A DNA stretch of 64,000 nucleotides from Dyadobacter psychrophilus (GCF_900167945.1 NZ_FUZA01000009.1:62001-126000), one strand, 5' to 3'. Positions 53,017 to 62,338 are shown, counted from the first letter of the stretch. Numbers and translations are program-made. The notes: generated by a model not told the origin, from the letters alone.

Positions 53017-54015
53017 TTAAAGTGCTTCGCCTTCCGCTTCCTGATATACAACCTGGATTAATGTCTGTCCAACCGCCTTTAAAGTCTTAGGATCAATGTG
53101 TTCCATTGTATCGTCCGTGGTGTGCCATTGGTCAAAAAACGTTTTTGACATGTTATTCGGCTTGGTGTGAATGATATCGATCATCGGGATTTTGGCGATT
53201 TTATTAACGGCCACGTGGTCATCGGTTATTGACCCACCTCGGTCGTCGATGAAAATATTGCTGTAACCAAGTCTGCTGGCCGTATTCCAAACGGAATTGA
53301 CAACGCTTCCGGCTAGTTGAACGGAATGGCCTTCCTTAAAAAAAGTTGCGCCTTTTGCACCCACCATATCCAGCAAAATTCCAAAGTAGGCAGTGTAATT
53401 TGGCGTATGCTTATTTGCTGCCCAATATTGTGAACCAAGGCAGTAGCCACCATATTCATCCTCAGCTTGCTCGGAATTCCCCCAATCTTCCATGTCGAAA
53501 AAAACAATGTCGACGCCGATTTCAGGAGTGGTTTTTTGCATGGATAACACCCGCGCAACTTCCAGCAATATGCCCACGCCGCTCGCACCGTCATTGGCCG
53601 CCAGCACAGGCTTGTTCTTTACTAAGGAATCCTGGTCTGAGTAAGGTCTTGAATCCCAGTGCGCTGCAAGTAAAAGGCGTTTGGAGGCCTTGGGATTGAA
53701 GCTGCCGATAATATTTCTGCCGTTCAGGATTTTATTATCAAATGTTGTATCCTTAAAAGCCTGTTCAATAACCTGAAGACCGTAGCTTTTAAGTTTTTCC
53801 GCTATATAGTCACCACAAGCGTCATGCGGTTTCGTATCAGGGACCCTCGGACCAAAATCAACTTGCTTCTGGACAAATGTATAAGCCGAATCTGCATTGA
53901 AATCGGGGCTTTTGACAAGAGCTGGTGCCTGCTCGGCGGCTTGTTCTGTGCTGTCTTTGGTTTTGCAGCCATAAGCCAGCATGAAGACAAACATTAATAT
54001 TGATAACTTTTTCAT
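53017..54015 (-). CDS. M28-family glutaminyl-peptide cyclotransferase-like lipoprotein
   Basis: 332 residues from ATG at 54015, 2 nt after cysS; a longer in-frame start overlaps cysS and is unlikely. Residues 1-17 form a lipoprotein signal with lipobox LAYGC (C17). Zinc-site residues are recognisable: LAAHWDSRPYSDQD, then ANDGASGVGILLEVA, FFDMEDWGNSEQ and the C-terminal DIIHT. HWDSRP and FFDxEDxG are, from memory, features of bacterial type II glutaminyl cyclases, which make N-terminal pyroglutamate, rather than of M28 aminopeptidases. In Bacteroidetes many exported proteins start with Gln after signal cleavage. It is co-oriented with cysS. Aminopeptidase activity is not excluded. Confidence 0.85.
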   Translation of the reverse strand: MKKLSILMFVFMLAYGCKTKDSTEQAAEQAPALVKSPDFNADSAYTFVQKQVDFGPRVPDTKPHDACGDYIAEKLKSYGLQVIEQAFKDTTFDNKILNGRNIIGSFNPKASKRLLLAAHWDSRPYSDQDSLVKNKPVLAANDGASGVGILLEVARVLSMQKTTPEIGVDIVFFDMEDWGNSEQAEDEYGGYCLGSQYWAANKHTPNYTAYFGILLDMVGAKGATFFKEGHSVQLAGSVVNSVWNTASRLGYSNIFIDDRGGSITDDHVAVNKIAKIPMIDIIHTKPNNMSKTFFDQWHTTDDTMEHIDPKTLKAVGQTLIQVVYQEAEGEAL

Positions 54016-54017
54016 AT

Positions 54018-55520
54018 TTACTCTTCGTAAGCCCAATCGATCCGCACTTTTGTGTCGCGTATCACCAGTCCCTGATTTTTGAAGTAAGAACGGATCTCGT
54101 CTACTTTTTCGTAGTTCATTGATAATTTATATTCCCTATATAGTTTCAGCATGCCATCCAGGATCGCATAACCTTCACTTATTTCTTCCTTTAAGCCCAA
54201 GACATCCTCAAAGAAAGTAATGAAATTATCTTTCAATGCATGAAAGGTCTCTTCACCAAGTGCCGCCGTTTTCAGCTGGCCCATGTTGAGCATATTAATG
54301 TATTTGAGCAAATTAAAGAGATTCGCGAATGCGACTGACGTGTTAAGATCATCATTCATGGCTCCGTAAAATCCTTCAATCGCCTTGTTGATCTCAATTT
54401 GTTTGATCTCGTCAATGCTTACGCCTTCTTCTAGTGCATAGGAAAGCAATTTGGCGTTTCTCAGACCATTTGCGAGTTTTTTATAACCCTTATGCGCAGC
54501 TTTCAATGCTTCATTCGAAAAATCGAGTGTGCTGCGATATTGGCTTTGCAACATAAAAAACCGCACCGTCATGGGGCTATAAGCCTGGTCCAGCAAAGGA
54601 TGGTTTCCGGAAAACAGCTCGGCTGGCAGAAAGGAATTGTTGAGTGATTTGGACATTTTTTGACCGTTCACCGTCAACATATTGGTATGCATCCAGTAAC
54701 GCACCGGCTCCTCATTCGTAAGCGATTTGCCTTGTGCGATCTCGCATTCGTGATGTGGGAATTTCAAATCCATTCCACCGCCATGAATGTCAAATTGTTT
54801 GCCTAAATACTTGCCACTCATGCAAGTACATTCCAAATGCCAACCTGGAAAGCCCATTCCCCAGGGCGAATCCCATTGCATAATGTGCTCGGGGCTGGCC
54901 TTTTTCCAAAGTGCGAAATCCAGCGGATTACGCTTTTCAGCCTGTCCGTCAAGCTCACGTGTTTCGTTTAGAAGATCTTCAATAATGCGGCCCGACAGTT
55001 TGCCATACTCATTCCCGTCAGCCTGATATTTGTTGATATCAAAATAAACAGAGCCATTGGATTCGTAAGCGGCGCCTTTTCCTATCAAAGTCTTCACTGC
55101 TTCGATCTGTTCGATCAAATGACCTGTGGCTGTTGGCTCAATGCTCGGAGGAATTAAATTAAATGTGGCCGAAACGTCGTGAAAATCATTGGTATAGCGC
55201 TGCACGATCTCCATAGGTTCAAGCTTTTGCAGCTTTGCCATTTTACCAATCTTGTCTTCTCCCACTTCCCCGTCACCGACTAAATGTCCTACATCCGTAA
55301 TGTTCCGCACATAGCGGACCTTGTAGCCGATATGCGTAAGATATCTGTAAAGAATATCGAAAGATAGAAACGTGCGGATATTTCCTAAATGGACATTATT
55401 ATAAACCGTGGGACCGCAGACATACATGCCGACATAAGGAGGGGCAATAGGAACAAATACATCCTTTTTACGGGTAAGTGTATTGAATATTTTAAGCGGC
55501 TGGAAAGTTTGCGCGGTCAT
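54018..55520 (-). CDS. cysS: cysteine-tRNA ligase
   Basis: Class I aminoacyl-tRNA synthetase that charges tRNA-Cys. 500 residues. Zinc ligand C35 in MYVCGPTVY, HIGH-equivalent HLGN at 44-47, and KMSKS in NGQKMSKSLNNS. GWHLECTCM and FPHHECEIAQ supply the other zinc ligands. Length is typical. It lies 32 nt downstream of DUF5618 and 2 nt upstream of the M28 gene. Confidence 0.97.
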   Translation of the reverse strand: MTAQTFQPLKIFNTLTRKKDVFVPIAPPYVGMYVCGPTVYNNVHLGNIRTFLSFDILYRYLTHIGYKVRYVRNITDVGHLVGDGEVGEDKIGKMAKLQKLEPMEIVQRYTNDFHDVSATFNLIPPSIEPTATGHLIEQIEAVKTLIGKGAAYESNGSVYFDINKYQADGNEYGKLSGRIIEDLLNETRELDGQAEKRNPLDFALWKKASPEHIMQWDSPWGMGFPGWHLECTCMSGKYLGKQFDIHGGGMDLKFPHHECEIAQGKSLTNEEPVRYWMHTNMLTVNGQKMSKSLNNSFLPAELFSGNHPLLDQAYSPMTVRFFMLQSQYRSTLDFSNEALKAAHKGYKKLANGLRNAKLLSYALEEGVSIDEIKQIEINKAIEGFYGAMNDDLNTSVAFANLFNLLKYINMLNMGQLKTAALGEETFHALKDNFITFFEDVLGLKEEISEGYAILDGMLKLYREYKLSMNYEKVDEIRSYFKNQGLVIRDTKVRIDWAYEE

Positions 55521-55552
55521 CTATGTTTTTACTTTCTTAAAAACTGATTCAA

Positions 55553-55939
55553 TTAATGTTCTTTCTTTTCAAGGCGGGTTTCCACCCAACTTATGATCTT
55601 TTCTGCTTCTCCAAGTCCTACTGAGGCTAACTTCGCACTTTTGCTGCCTTGGTAACCCATATCAATATGTAAAACCTGATAAGCAGTTGTAAACTTGGCC
55701 AGCAAGCTCTTGTCTAGTTTGCTGAGCTCCATTTGATACCACTCTACGCTTTTGGGAGTCTTTCTATTTTTTTCTCCCAGTAATTCGTTCAATGCTAATA
55801 AAATGCCAGTGTAAGCAGTGTGTCCGGCGATCTTGACATATTTTTTGTCATGGTAAATTCCGTCCTGCTTCTTAGCATTATTACTCAAAAAGTCTTTGGC
55901 GTTGTCAATGTGCCTTCTGGCTTCGCTGATCGCTTCCAT
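55553..55939 (-). CDS. DUF5618 family protein
   Basis: 128 residues, all predicted helix. The N-terminus EARRHIDNAKDFL and the central DKKYVKIAGHTAYTGILLALNELL match the DUF5618 family as I remember it, a Bacteroidetes group. VEWYQMELSKLDKSLLAKF follows. The fold resembles HEPN-like helical bundles that pair with nucleotidyltransferases, but no partner gene is adjacent and no RX4-6H motif is obvious. It is the first gene of the DUF5618-cysS-M28 run. Function is unknown. Confidence 0.8.
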   Translation of the reverse strand: MEAISEARRHIDNAKDFLSNNAKKQDGIYHDKKYVKIAGHTAYTGILLALNELLGEKNRKTPKSVEWYQMELSKLDKSLLAKFTTAYQVLHIDMGYQGSKSAKLASVGLGEAEKIISWVETRLEKKEH

Positions 55940-56124
55940 AGTAATGTGTTAGTGGTGAAAGTGGTAAATTTTACAAAAATAGCAAATAACCAATGATTGA
56001 GTTAAACAGTTTGGCATAATAGAATGGGGTGCCGACGCTATTCGGGCGTTTTGATTATCTTCGCAGCGCTTTTACTAGGAAGGCCCAGTTTGAAACTATC
56101 TTAAAATCAATACAATACTTATTT

Positions 56125-57042
56125 ATGAGTTTATTAACCGTAGGATCTGTTGCATTCGATGCGCTTGAAACACCTTTTGGAAAAACAGATAAAATTATTG
56201 GCGGTGCGGCCACTTACATCACACTAGCAGCATCATATTTCACCAAAGAAAACAATCTCGTTGCCGTTGTCGGTGGCGATTTCCCGGATGAAATGATCTC
56301 CCTTTTGCAGGACCACGGCGTTAATACCGAAGGACTTGAAATCGTGAAAGAAGGTAAAACTTTCTTCTGGTCGGGGAAATATCACGAGGATATGAACACC
56401 CGGGACACCCTGATTACGGAATTGAATGTAATGGAACATTTCGATCCCATTATTCCGGAATCTTACCAGGGAACGACATTCCTGATGTTAGGAAACACTG
56501 TTCCGGCGACTCAGAAACTGATTATCGAGCGCATGACATCCCGTCCCAAGCTGATTATGCTGGACACAATGAACTTGTGGATGAACATTGCAATGGACGA
56601 TCTGAAAGCGGTTTTGAAAATGGTGGACCTGATCACGATCAACGACGAGGAAGCTCGTCAACTTTCAGGCGAATATTCGTTACGGAAGGCAGCGAAGAAG
56701 ATCATGGAAATGGGCCCGAAAACATTGATCATTAAAAAAGGAGAACACGGTGCGTTGTTGTTCCAGGGCGAAAGGATATTTTTTGCCCCGGCATTGCCAT
56801 TGGAAGAGGTTTTTGATCCAACCGGAGCTGGCGATACATTTGCAGGCGGGTTCATAGGTTACCTGGCTAGCACAGACGACATTTCTTTTGAGAATATGAA
56901 GCGTGCCATTATTTATGGATCGGCAATGGCCTCATTCTGTGTTGAAAAGTTTGGAACAGAGCGTATTGTAAATCTGACACAGGAGGAAATCAATGCCCGC
57001 GTTCAGGATTTTGTGAATTTGTCAAGCTTCGAAATCCAATAA
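56125..57042 (+). CDS. PfkB-family sugar/nucleoside kinase
   Basis: 305 residues from ATG at 56125; longer in-frame starts begin with GTG at 56029 and lack a promoter-compatible position. Ribokinase-fold features: GSVAFDALETP at the N-terminus, GGAATYITLAAS (about 25-36), and the C-terminal DPTGAGDTFAGGFIG with the catalytic Asp. The acceptor is unpredictable; the Bacteroidetes family includes adenosine-like and sugar kinases. It starts a plus-strand pair with the GDPD gene, 81 nt downstream. Confidence 0.9.
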   Translation: MSLLTVGSVAFDALETPFGKTDKIIGGAATYITLAASYFTKENNLVAVVGGDFPDEMISLLQDHGVNTEGLEIVKEGKTFFWSGKYHEDMNTRDTLITELNVMEHFDPIIPESYQGTTFLMLGNTVPATQKLIIERMTSRPKLIMLDTMNLWMNIAMDDLKAVLKMVDLITINDEEARQLSGEYSLRKAAKKIMEMGPKTLIIKKGEHGALLFQGERIFFAPALPLEEVFDPTGAGDTFAGGFIGYLASTDDISFENMKRAIIYGSAMASFCVEKFGTERIVNLTQEEINARVQDFVNLSSFEIQ

Positions 57043-57123
57043 TTACCCGTTTTGAAAGTTTATGAGTCTATGAGTTGAGAAGTTTTTATTCTTACTTGTA
57101 GACTCGTTTTTTATAAAGCCCTT

Positions 57124-57927
57124 ATGCTTAGCAAAGCCACAAGCCTCCTTTTACTATCATTGATAATGTCTTTGAGCGCATATGCGCAGCAAGTTTTGCC
57201 TGAAACAAAGCACAAACTCGTGGTCATAGCGCACAGAGGAAATCATATTGCCGTTCCTGAAAATACGCTTGCGGCTGCGCGGGAAGCAATCGCCAGCGGA
57301 GCAGATTATGTAGAAGTGGATCTGAGGACAACGAAAGACGGACATTTGGTCGTGCTACATGACGCAACTGTGGACAGAACCACCAACGGCGCAGGAAAAG
57401 TGAGCGCAATGACCCTGGATGAAGTGAAGCATTTGCAGGTTTTTAACAGAAATAAAAAGACGAATAAAATTCCTGAGTTCAGGGAAATGCTGGCCGTTTG
57501 TAAAGGCAAGATCAATATCTATCTGGATTTTAAAGCTGCCGATGTTTCCGAAACCTGGAAGCAGATCAGAGAGGCAGGGATGGAAAAACAGGTGATTGTT
57601 TATCTTAATAAAGAAAGCGACTATAGTGAATGGCAGAAGGTCGCCCCGGAAGTTCCTTTAATGTCAAGTTTGCCAAAGGACATTGATTCCAAAGAAAAGC
57701 TGTCGGTTTTTTTGAAAAGATTACCTTTAAAAATCGTTGATAACTTACCGCACCCGCAACTTTTGAGTGCTATTAATGAAGCGGGTGTTCAGGTGTGGCT
57801 GGATGTGCAAAGTGCGACGGAAGGCCTCGTTTCCTGGAAAGAGGCTTTGCAAAAGGGCGTTCAGGGTTTGCAAACCGATCAGCCTGCTGCATTGATTAAA
57901 TATTTGCAGGAGAACGGCAGCCGGTAA
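57124..57927 (+). CDS. exported glycerophosphodiester phosphodiesterase
   Basis: 267 residues. A signal peptide ends about residue 22 (SAYAQQ). The GDPD domain shows H37-R38 in AHRGNH, E46, then E64-V-D66 in YVEVDLRTTKDG, and H79 in LHD. These are the calcium and catalytic residues of the family. It hydrolyses glycerophosphodiesters to glycerol 3-phosphate and alcohol in the periplasm, or degrades teichoic-type polymers in other species. It abuts the convergent tag gene by one base, without a terminator. Confidence 0.9.
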   Translation: MLSKATSLLLLSLIMSLSAYAQQVLPETKHKLVVIAHRGNHIAVPENTLAAAREAIASGADYVEVDLRTTKDGHLVVLHDATVDRTTNGAGKVSAMTLDEVKHLQVFNRNKKTNKIPEFREMLAVCKGKINIYLDFKAADVSETWKQIREAGMEKQVIVYLNKESDYSEWQKVAPEVPLMSSLPKDIDSKEKLSVFLKRLPLKIVDNLPHPQLLSAINEAGVQVWLDVQSATEGLVSWKEALQKGVQGLQTDQPAALIKYLQENGSR

Positions 57928-58479
57928 TTACGCTTTTGCCGTCGCTTCAATCAATTTGACCTTCTTGTAAATAGGACAGTCAGGCGTATGCGCGCCGGGC
58001 AGGTAACCTGTGCTCATGAGGAATTCGTTCACGATCTCGCCGCCTGTGAACTTGAATGTTTTCTTAAAAACCTTGATCCATTCTTCTTTCGTTAAAGGGT
58101 GATGCGCATCGATCCAGCCTTTAAATGATCCGAAGTCTTTCTTTAATTCCAGGATTTTTTGCGCATTTACAATCGCGGCATTGACTTTAAGCTTGTTACG
58201 AACAATTCCTGCGTCCAGTAAAAGCCTCTCCCGATCGGATTCGTCATACTGAGCGATTTTCTCAATGGAAAAATTATCATAGGCCTTTCTGAAACTATCC
58301 TGCTTCCTTAACATTAATGTCCAGCTTAAACCGGCCTGGTTGATTTCCAGGATCAAGCGACCAAAAAGTTCGTCATCATCGGTTATTTCAAAACCATACT
58401 GATTGTCGTGATAATGCTTATGAAGCAAATAATCGGCTGTTTCCGTGACATTATTATTGATATAGCTGCAATACGACAT
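57928..58479 (-). CDS. tag: DNA-3-methyladenine glycosylase I
   Basis: Base-excision repair enzyme that removes 3-methyladenine. 183 residues. Zinc ligands C4 and H24 in YHDNQYG, with a C-terminal GAHTPDCP supplying the last His and Cys. Family motifs EINQAGLSWTLMLRKQDSF and VRNKLKVNAAIVNA are clear. The substrate-binding Glu is in EINQAGLSW. It lies 28 nt downstream of the GyrI-like gene on the same strand. Confidence 0.94.
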   Translation of the reverse strand: MSYCSYINNNVTETADYLLHKHYHDNQYGFEITDDDELFGRLILEINQAGLSWTLMLRKQDSFRKAYDNFSIEKIAQYDESDRERLLLDAGIVRNKLKVNAAIVNAQKILELKKDFGSFKGWIDAHHPLTKEEWIKVFKKTFKFTGGEIVNEFLMSTGYLPGAHTPDCPIYKKVKLIEATAKA

Positions 58480-58507
58480 GAGGCTGAAAGTGTTTTGAAA
58501 ATCTAAT

Positions 58508-58966
58508 TTAATTAATCCCGATCTGGATCTCAGTAATGTTGTTTTCCGGATTTTGGAAATCCATATTCAAATATATCTCCCGATTTTGGCCGGTCATGAT
58601 CAAATTTTCCGACATTAACGCTGAGATCAAATCACCGTATATTTTTCCCAAACCTTCCCAACTTCCGTAAAGTTGTCCGGCAACGCATCTGAACGGTTCC
58701 AGATATTTGAGCTTGAATTCAGAGTCGGTCAAAGGCGTGTCGGAAACAGTAACCGGCAATGCGATGGTAAGGTGGAACCGCGTTTCGGGATTGCCGTCAG
58801 CACCGTTATAAATCCAGTAAATGGGACCGGTTACTTCCATTTCCTTTCGAATTGCCTCCCTATACAGGCGATGCGCAACCAAGCGCACGTAATCCATCAG
58901 TTCATTAAGAGAAGTTTCGGTTTCAAAATAGAGCACATGGATAGGCGGGATTGTTTTCGTTTGCAT
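58508..58966 (-). CDS. GyrI-like small-molecule-binding domain protein
   Basis: 152 residues. A stand-alone GyrI-like domain: FHLTIALPV, AGQLYGSWEGLGKIYGDLISAL, and EIYLNMDF near the end. The duplicated beta-alpha-beta-beta folds bind hydrophobic cations in multidrug regulators such as BmrR. No DNA-binding domain is attached. Stand-alone members include hydrolases and DNA gyrase inhibitors. It sits between PAP2 (81 nt upstream) and tag (28 nt downstream) on the same strand. Function is uncertain. Confidence 0.75.
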   Translation of the reverse strand: MQTKTIPPIHVLYFETETSLNELMDYVRLVAHRLYREAIRKEMEVTGPIYWIYNGADGNPETRFHLTIALPVTVSDTPLTDSEFKLKYLEPFRCVAGQLYGSWEGLGKIYGDLISALMSENLIMTGQNREIYLNMDFQNPENNITEIQIGIN

Positions 58967-59047
58967 GATGAGAATGTTGGTTTGTTTTTTGCAAATGAAA
59001 CAGCCGCTTGTGACAACCCTATGTCAGCTGGTTTCAAAAATGTGCAA

Positions 59048-59761
59048 TTAATGTTTCATTCTGCGAACGGTCTGTTGCAGCCAGGGGTAACTGATATAAA
59101 GGACTTTTGTGGCCCCTATGCCTATGCCTGCGCCCATGAGGACATCCGCGAGCCAGTGTTTATCGTTTAAAACCCTTAATGTGCCTACCGCCGTGGCGGT
59201 CCCATATCCTCCAATGCTGTACAAAACGCTGCGTTGGCCGTATTCCTCATGTAAAATAGTGGCGTTGGCAAAAGCCGTGGTAGTGTGGCCGGAGGGAAAA
59301 GAATAATAGTCAGACTGATCGGGCCGCGGATATTTAATAACCCGCTTCAAACTTTGCGTCACGCCCTGTGCTATAATGTTGGAAAGCAATGCAAGGATAA
59401 TCTGGTCACCGAGCTTATGCCTGCCTTTTACGCCCGCAGAGGCCAGTGCGAGACTCACAACACCAGGCGCATACGGCAGAAATTCATCCGCTTTGGAATG
59501 AAAATTAGGATATTGTGAATGTACTTTTTCGTGAAAATGCCTGCTGATTCTTCCCTGCGCCACCAATCCCGCCAGAGCGAGCGTAACAGGCGGAATCACA
59601 TCGCCAGCCTTGATGACCCAAAGTGTCGAGTCTCCATGGGTCGAATTTCGCACGGGCGCATTTAACTGGGAAACGTCCCCCTGCGCAACAACTTTTGGCG
59701 AGATTATTTGAAAACAGAAAATGACGCAAAACAGCTGCGCTTTCAGAAATCGTGCGACCAT
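59048..59761 (-). CDS. PAP2-superfamily phosphatase, exported
   Basis: 237 residues. A signal-like hydrophobic segment spans about 8-26. PAP2 motifs are complete: KRVIKYPRP (KX6RP), PSGHTTT and LRVLNDKHWLADVLMG (RX5HX3D). The enzyme should release phosphate from a lipid phosphate, for instance lipid A or undecaprenyl pyrophosphate. Its ATG overlaps the kdsA TAA by 1 nt (TAATG), so translation is likely coupled. This places it in the LPS context. The exact lipid is not known. Confidence 0.88.
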   Translation of the reverse strand: MVARFLKAQLFCVIFCFQIISPKVVAQGDVSQLNAPVRNSTHGDSTLWVIKAGDVIPPVTLALAGLVAQGRISRHFHEKVHSQYPNFHSKADEFLPYAPGVVSLALASAGVKGRHKLGDQIILALLSNIIAQGVTQSLKRVIKYPRPDQSDYYSFPSGHTTTAFANATILHEEYGQRSVLYSIGGYGTATAVGTLRVLNDKHWLADVLMGAGIGIGATKVLYISYPWLQQTVRRMKH

Positions 59762-60573
59762 TACATTACAGCTTCACGAACACGCACCAGTCTCTCCAAA
59801 AGTCCTTCCAACTGATCCAGAGGAAGCATATTGGCGCCATCGGACTTAGCTTCGGCCGGATTAAAGTGCGTTTCAATAAACAATCCATCCGCTCCAACCG
59901 CGATAGCGGCCTTTGCAATGGTTTCGATGAGCTTGGGTTTGCCGCCCGTTACGCCGGAGGCTTGATTAGGCTGCTGCAATGAATGTGTGCAATCCATCAC
60001 AACAGGAACGCCGAAAGAGCTCATTTCCGGGAGGTTACGATAATCAACAATCAGATCGCCATAACCAAAGCTGTTGCCGCGATCGGTCAGGATCACGGGA
60101 CATTCAGGGTTAACCTCATTGATTTTTTCAACAGCAAATTTCATGGATGCGCCTGACAAAAACTGTCCTTTCTTCACGTTCACAGCCTTTCCCGTTCTGG
60201 CAGCTGCGGCCAGTAATTCAGTTTGTCGGCATAGGAAAGCTGGGATTTGCAACACGTCAACATATTCGGCAGCGAAAGCGGCTTCATGCGACTCGTGAAT
60301 GTCTGTCACTACGGGCACTCCAAATGTATTACGAACTTCTTCTAGGATCTTTAATGCTTTTTCATCTCCGATCCCCGTGAAAGAATCTATTTTAGTGCGG
60401 TTGGCCTTGCGGTAGGAACCTTTGAAGATATATGGGATTTTGAGCCGGTCTGTAAGGCCGGTAATGTGTTCTGCGATGCGCAAAGCCATGTCCCTGCCTT
60501 CGATTGCGCAAGGGCCTGCCATTAAAAAAAATAAGGGCGATTCGGCATTTTTTATATTCGATATCGAAATCAT
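59761..60573 (-). CDS. kdsA: 3-deoxy-8-phosphooctulonate synthase (Kdo8P synthase), metal-dependent type
   Basis: Condenses arabinose 5-phosphate and PEP for the LPS inner core. 270 residues. Diagnostic blocks: AGPCAIEGRDM (19-29), KGSYRKANRT, and SFGYGDLIVDYR. Cys22 replaces the Asn found at this position in E. coli KdsA, which marks the metal-dependent class; further ligands probably lie in ETHFNPAEAKSDG. Its stop overlaps the PAP2 start by one nt. The gene converges with nothing and starts about 230 nt from acpP. Confidence 0.95.
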   Translation of the reverse strand: MISISNIKNAESPLFFLMAGPCAIEGRDMALRIAEHITGLTDRLKIPYIFKGSYRKANRTKIDSFTGIGDEKALKILEEVRNTFGVPVVTDIHESHEAAFAAEYVDVLQIPAFLCRQTELLAAAARTGKAVNVKKGQFLSGASMKFAVEKINEVNPECPVILTDRGNSFGYGDLIVDYRNLPEMSSFGVPVVMDCTHSLQQPNQASGVTGGKPKLIETIAKAAIAVGADGLFIETHFNPAEAKSDGANMLPLDQLEGLLERLVRVREAVM

Positions 60574-60742
60574 ACAATACTGCGTCTGATGGTCGGTAAA
60601 TGTTTCGCGAATGTACGGCTATCCTATATGTTCTTTATATAATTGACAGATTTACTGGGACACATCCGTGGTAAGCATTTGATTTTCTGGTTTTTTTATT
60701 TCAACAACATTGAAAGCAATAATTTGAAAGGACTAAAAAAAT
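60574..60742. other. divergent intergenic region between kdsA and acpP
   Basis: AT-rich. I see no credible coding frame, hairpin or repeat in it. The rightward promoter of acpP follows at 60743-60774; the kdsA promoter was not identified. Confidence 0.5.
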
Positions 60743-60774
60743 TTTGTCAAAGTGAATCGAAATTTCTTTCTTTG
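60743..60774 (+). promoter_or_regulatory. promoter for acpP-fabF-rnc
   Basis: TTTG at 60743-60746, 20 nt, then TTTCTTTG at 60767-60774, one mismatch from TAnnTTTG. Transcription would begin near 60781, giving a leader of about 24 nt before the acpP ATG. Confidence 0.45.
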
Positions 60775-60804
60775 TTGCGATTTTAACCAAAAAGTGAATA
60801 TAAA

Positions 60805-61041
60805 ATGTCAGCAATTGCAGAAAGAGTTAAGCAAATTATCGTCGAGAAACTCGGCGTAGAAGAGTCGGAAGTAACATCGGAAGCAAACTTCCAGAACGAC
60901 TTGGGAGCAGACTCTCTAGATACCGTTGAATTGATCATGGAATTTGAAAAAGAATTCAATCTATCTATCCCTGACGATCAGGCAGAGAACATTGGTACAG
61001 TTGGTCAGGCTGTTGCATACCTGGAAGAAAACGTGAAGTAA
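60805..61041 (+). CDS. acpP: acyl carrier protein
   Basis: Carries growing acyl chains in fatty acid synthesis. 78 residues. Ser37 in [12 protein letters not shown] is the phosphopantetheine attachment site. The acidic helix II ([14 protein letters not shown]) is typical. The gene leads a plus-strand unit acpP-fabF-rnc and has its own promoter. Function is certain. Confidence 0.98.
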   Translation: MSAIAERVKQIIVEKLGVEESEVTSEANFQNDLGADSLDTVELIMEFEKEFNLSIPDDQAENIGTVGQAVAYLEENVK

Positions 61042-61084
61042 TTCGGTTTTTGCACCAGTATCATTTTATTTCTGTCCCCATTTT

Positions 61085-62338
61085 ATGAGTTTGAAGAGAG
61101 TTGTAATTACCGGAATGGGTGCACTAACGCCCGTGGGAAATGATGTTTCTACCTTTTGGAATAATTTAGTTGCAGGTGTAAGCGGAGCGGCTCCTATTAC
61201 GCGTTTCGACGCTGAGAAGTTTCGCACCAAGTTTGCCTGTGAAGTAAAAGGTCTGGACGTTACAAATTACATTCCTCGTCAGGAAGCCCGTAAAATGGAC
61301 CCGTTTACACAATACGCCGTCATTGCAGCAGACGAGGCGATGAAGGACGCCGGCTTTGACGCAGATACGCTTGATCTCGACAAAGCCGGTGTAATTTGGG
61401 GTACCGGAATCGGCGGATTAAAAACCTTTGAAGAAGAGGTGATGAATTTCGCAGAAAATGGTAAAACCCCCAGATTCAACCCATTCTTCATTCCCAAAAT
61501 GATCGTGGACAGTGCTTCGGGAGTTCTTTCTATCCGCTATGGCTTCCGCGGTCCCAATTTCATCACAGTTTCAGCTTGCGCTTCAGCAACCAATGCCTTG
61601 ATCGATGCATTCAATTACATCAAGCTTGGGATGATGAACGTATGTATTTCCGGAGGCTCAGAAGCAGCAGTGACCATCGCAGGCGTGGGTGGTTTCAACG
61701 CATTGAAAGCTTTGTCCGAAAGAAACGATTCTCCCGAAACTGCCTCCCGTCCGTATGATAAAGACCGTGATGGTTTTGTACTGGGAGAAGGCGGGGCAGC
61801 GCTTATTCTGGAAGAGCTGGAACATGCGAAGGCAAGGGGAGCAAAAATTTACGCTGAAATGATCGGTGCCGGAATGTCTTCCGATGCCTACCACATTACA
61901 GCGCCCCATCCGGACGGACTTGGTGCTCACATTGTTATGAAAAATGCGATCGAGAACGCAGGAATCAAACCGGAAGATGTGGATTACATCAATACGCACG
62001 GCACTTCAACGCCGATCGGTGATCCGCAGGAAATTAAGGCAATCGAAAAATACTTTGGTGAGCACGCTTACAAGCTGAATATTAGTTCAACCAAATCCAT
62101 GACTGGCCATTTGCTGGGTGGGGCTGGTGCTATTGAAGCTGCCGCATGTATTTTAGCGATCCGGGATCAGGTTGTTCCTCCTACCATCAACCACTTTACC
62201 GATGACCCGGAAATCAACCCAAAATTGAACCTGACATTTAACCACGCTCAAAAACGCGAGATCAACATTGCGCTCAGCAATACATTTGGCTTTGGCGGAC
62301 ACAATGCATCAGTCGTTTTCAAAAAATATGAAGACTGA
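61085..62338 (+). CDS. fabF: beta-ketoacyl-[acyl-carrier-protein] synthase II
   Basis: Condensing enzyme of fatty acid elongation. 417 residues. Catalytic Cys165 in VSACASATN. The two His residues are in INTHGTSTPIGD and KSMTGHLLGGAG. NTFGFGGHNAS closes the fold. It lies 43 nt downstream of acpP and 14 nt upstream of rnc. Function is secure. Confidence 0.97.
   Translation: MSLKRVVITGMGALTPVGNDVSTFWNNLVAGVSGAAPITRFDAEKFRTKFACEVKGLDVTNYIPRQEARKMDPFTQYAVIAADEAMKDAGFDADTLDLDKAGVIWGTGIGGLKTFEEEVMNFAENGKTPRFNPFFIPKMIVDSASGVLSIRYGFRGPNFITVSACASATNALIDAFNYIKLGMMNVCISGGSEAAVTIAGVGGFNALKALSERNDSPETASRPYDKDRDGFVLGEGGAALILEELEHAKARGAKIYAEMIGAGMSSDAYHITAPHPDGLGAHIVMKNAIENAGIKPEDVDYINTHGTSTPIGDPQEIKAIEKYFGEHAYKLNISSTKSMTGHLLGGAGAIEAAACILAIRDQVVPPTINHFTDDPEINPKLNLTFNHAQKREINIALSNTFGFGGHNASVVFKKYED

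Noticed and set aside
58673-59170. 165-codon open frame spanning GyrI-like and PAP2 genes on the opposite strand
   Set aside because: Overlaps two recognisable genes and their gap; no family resemblance.
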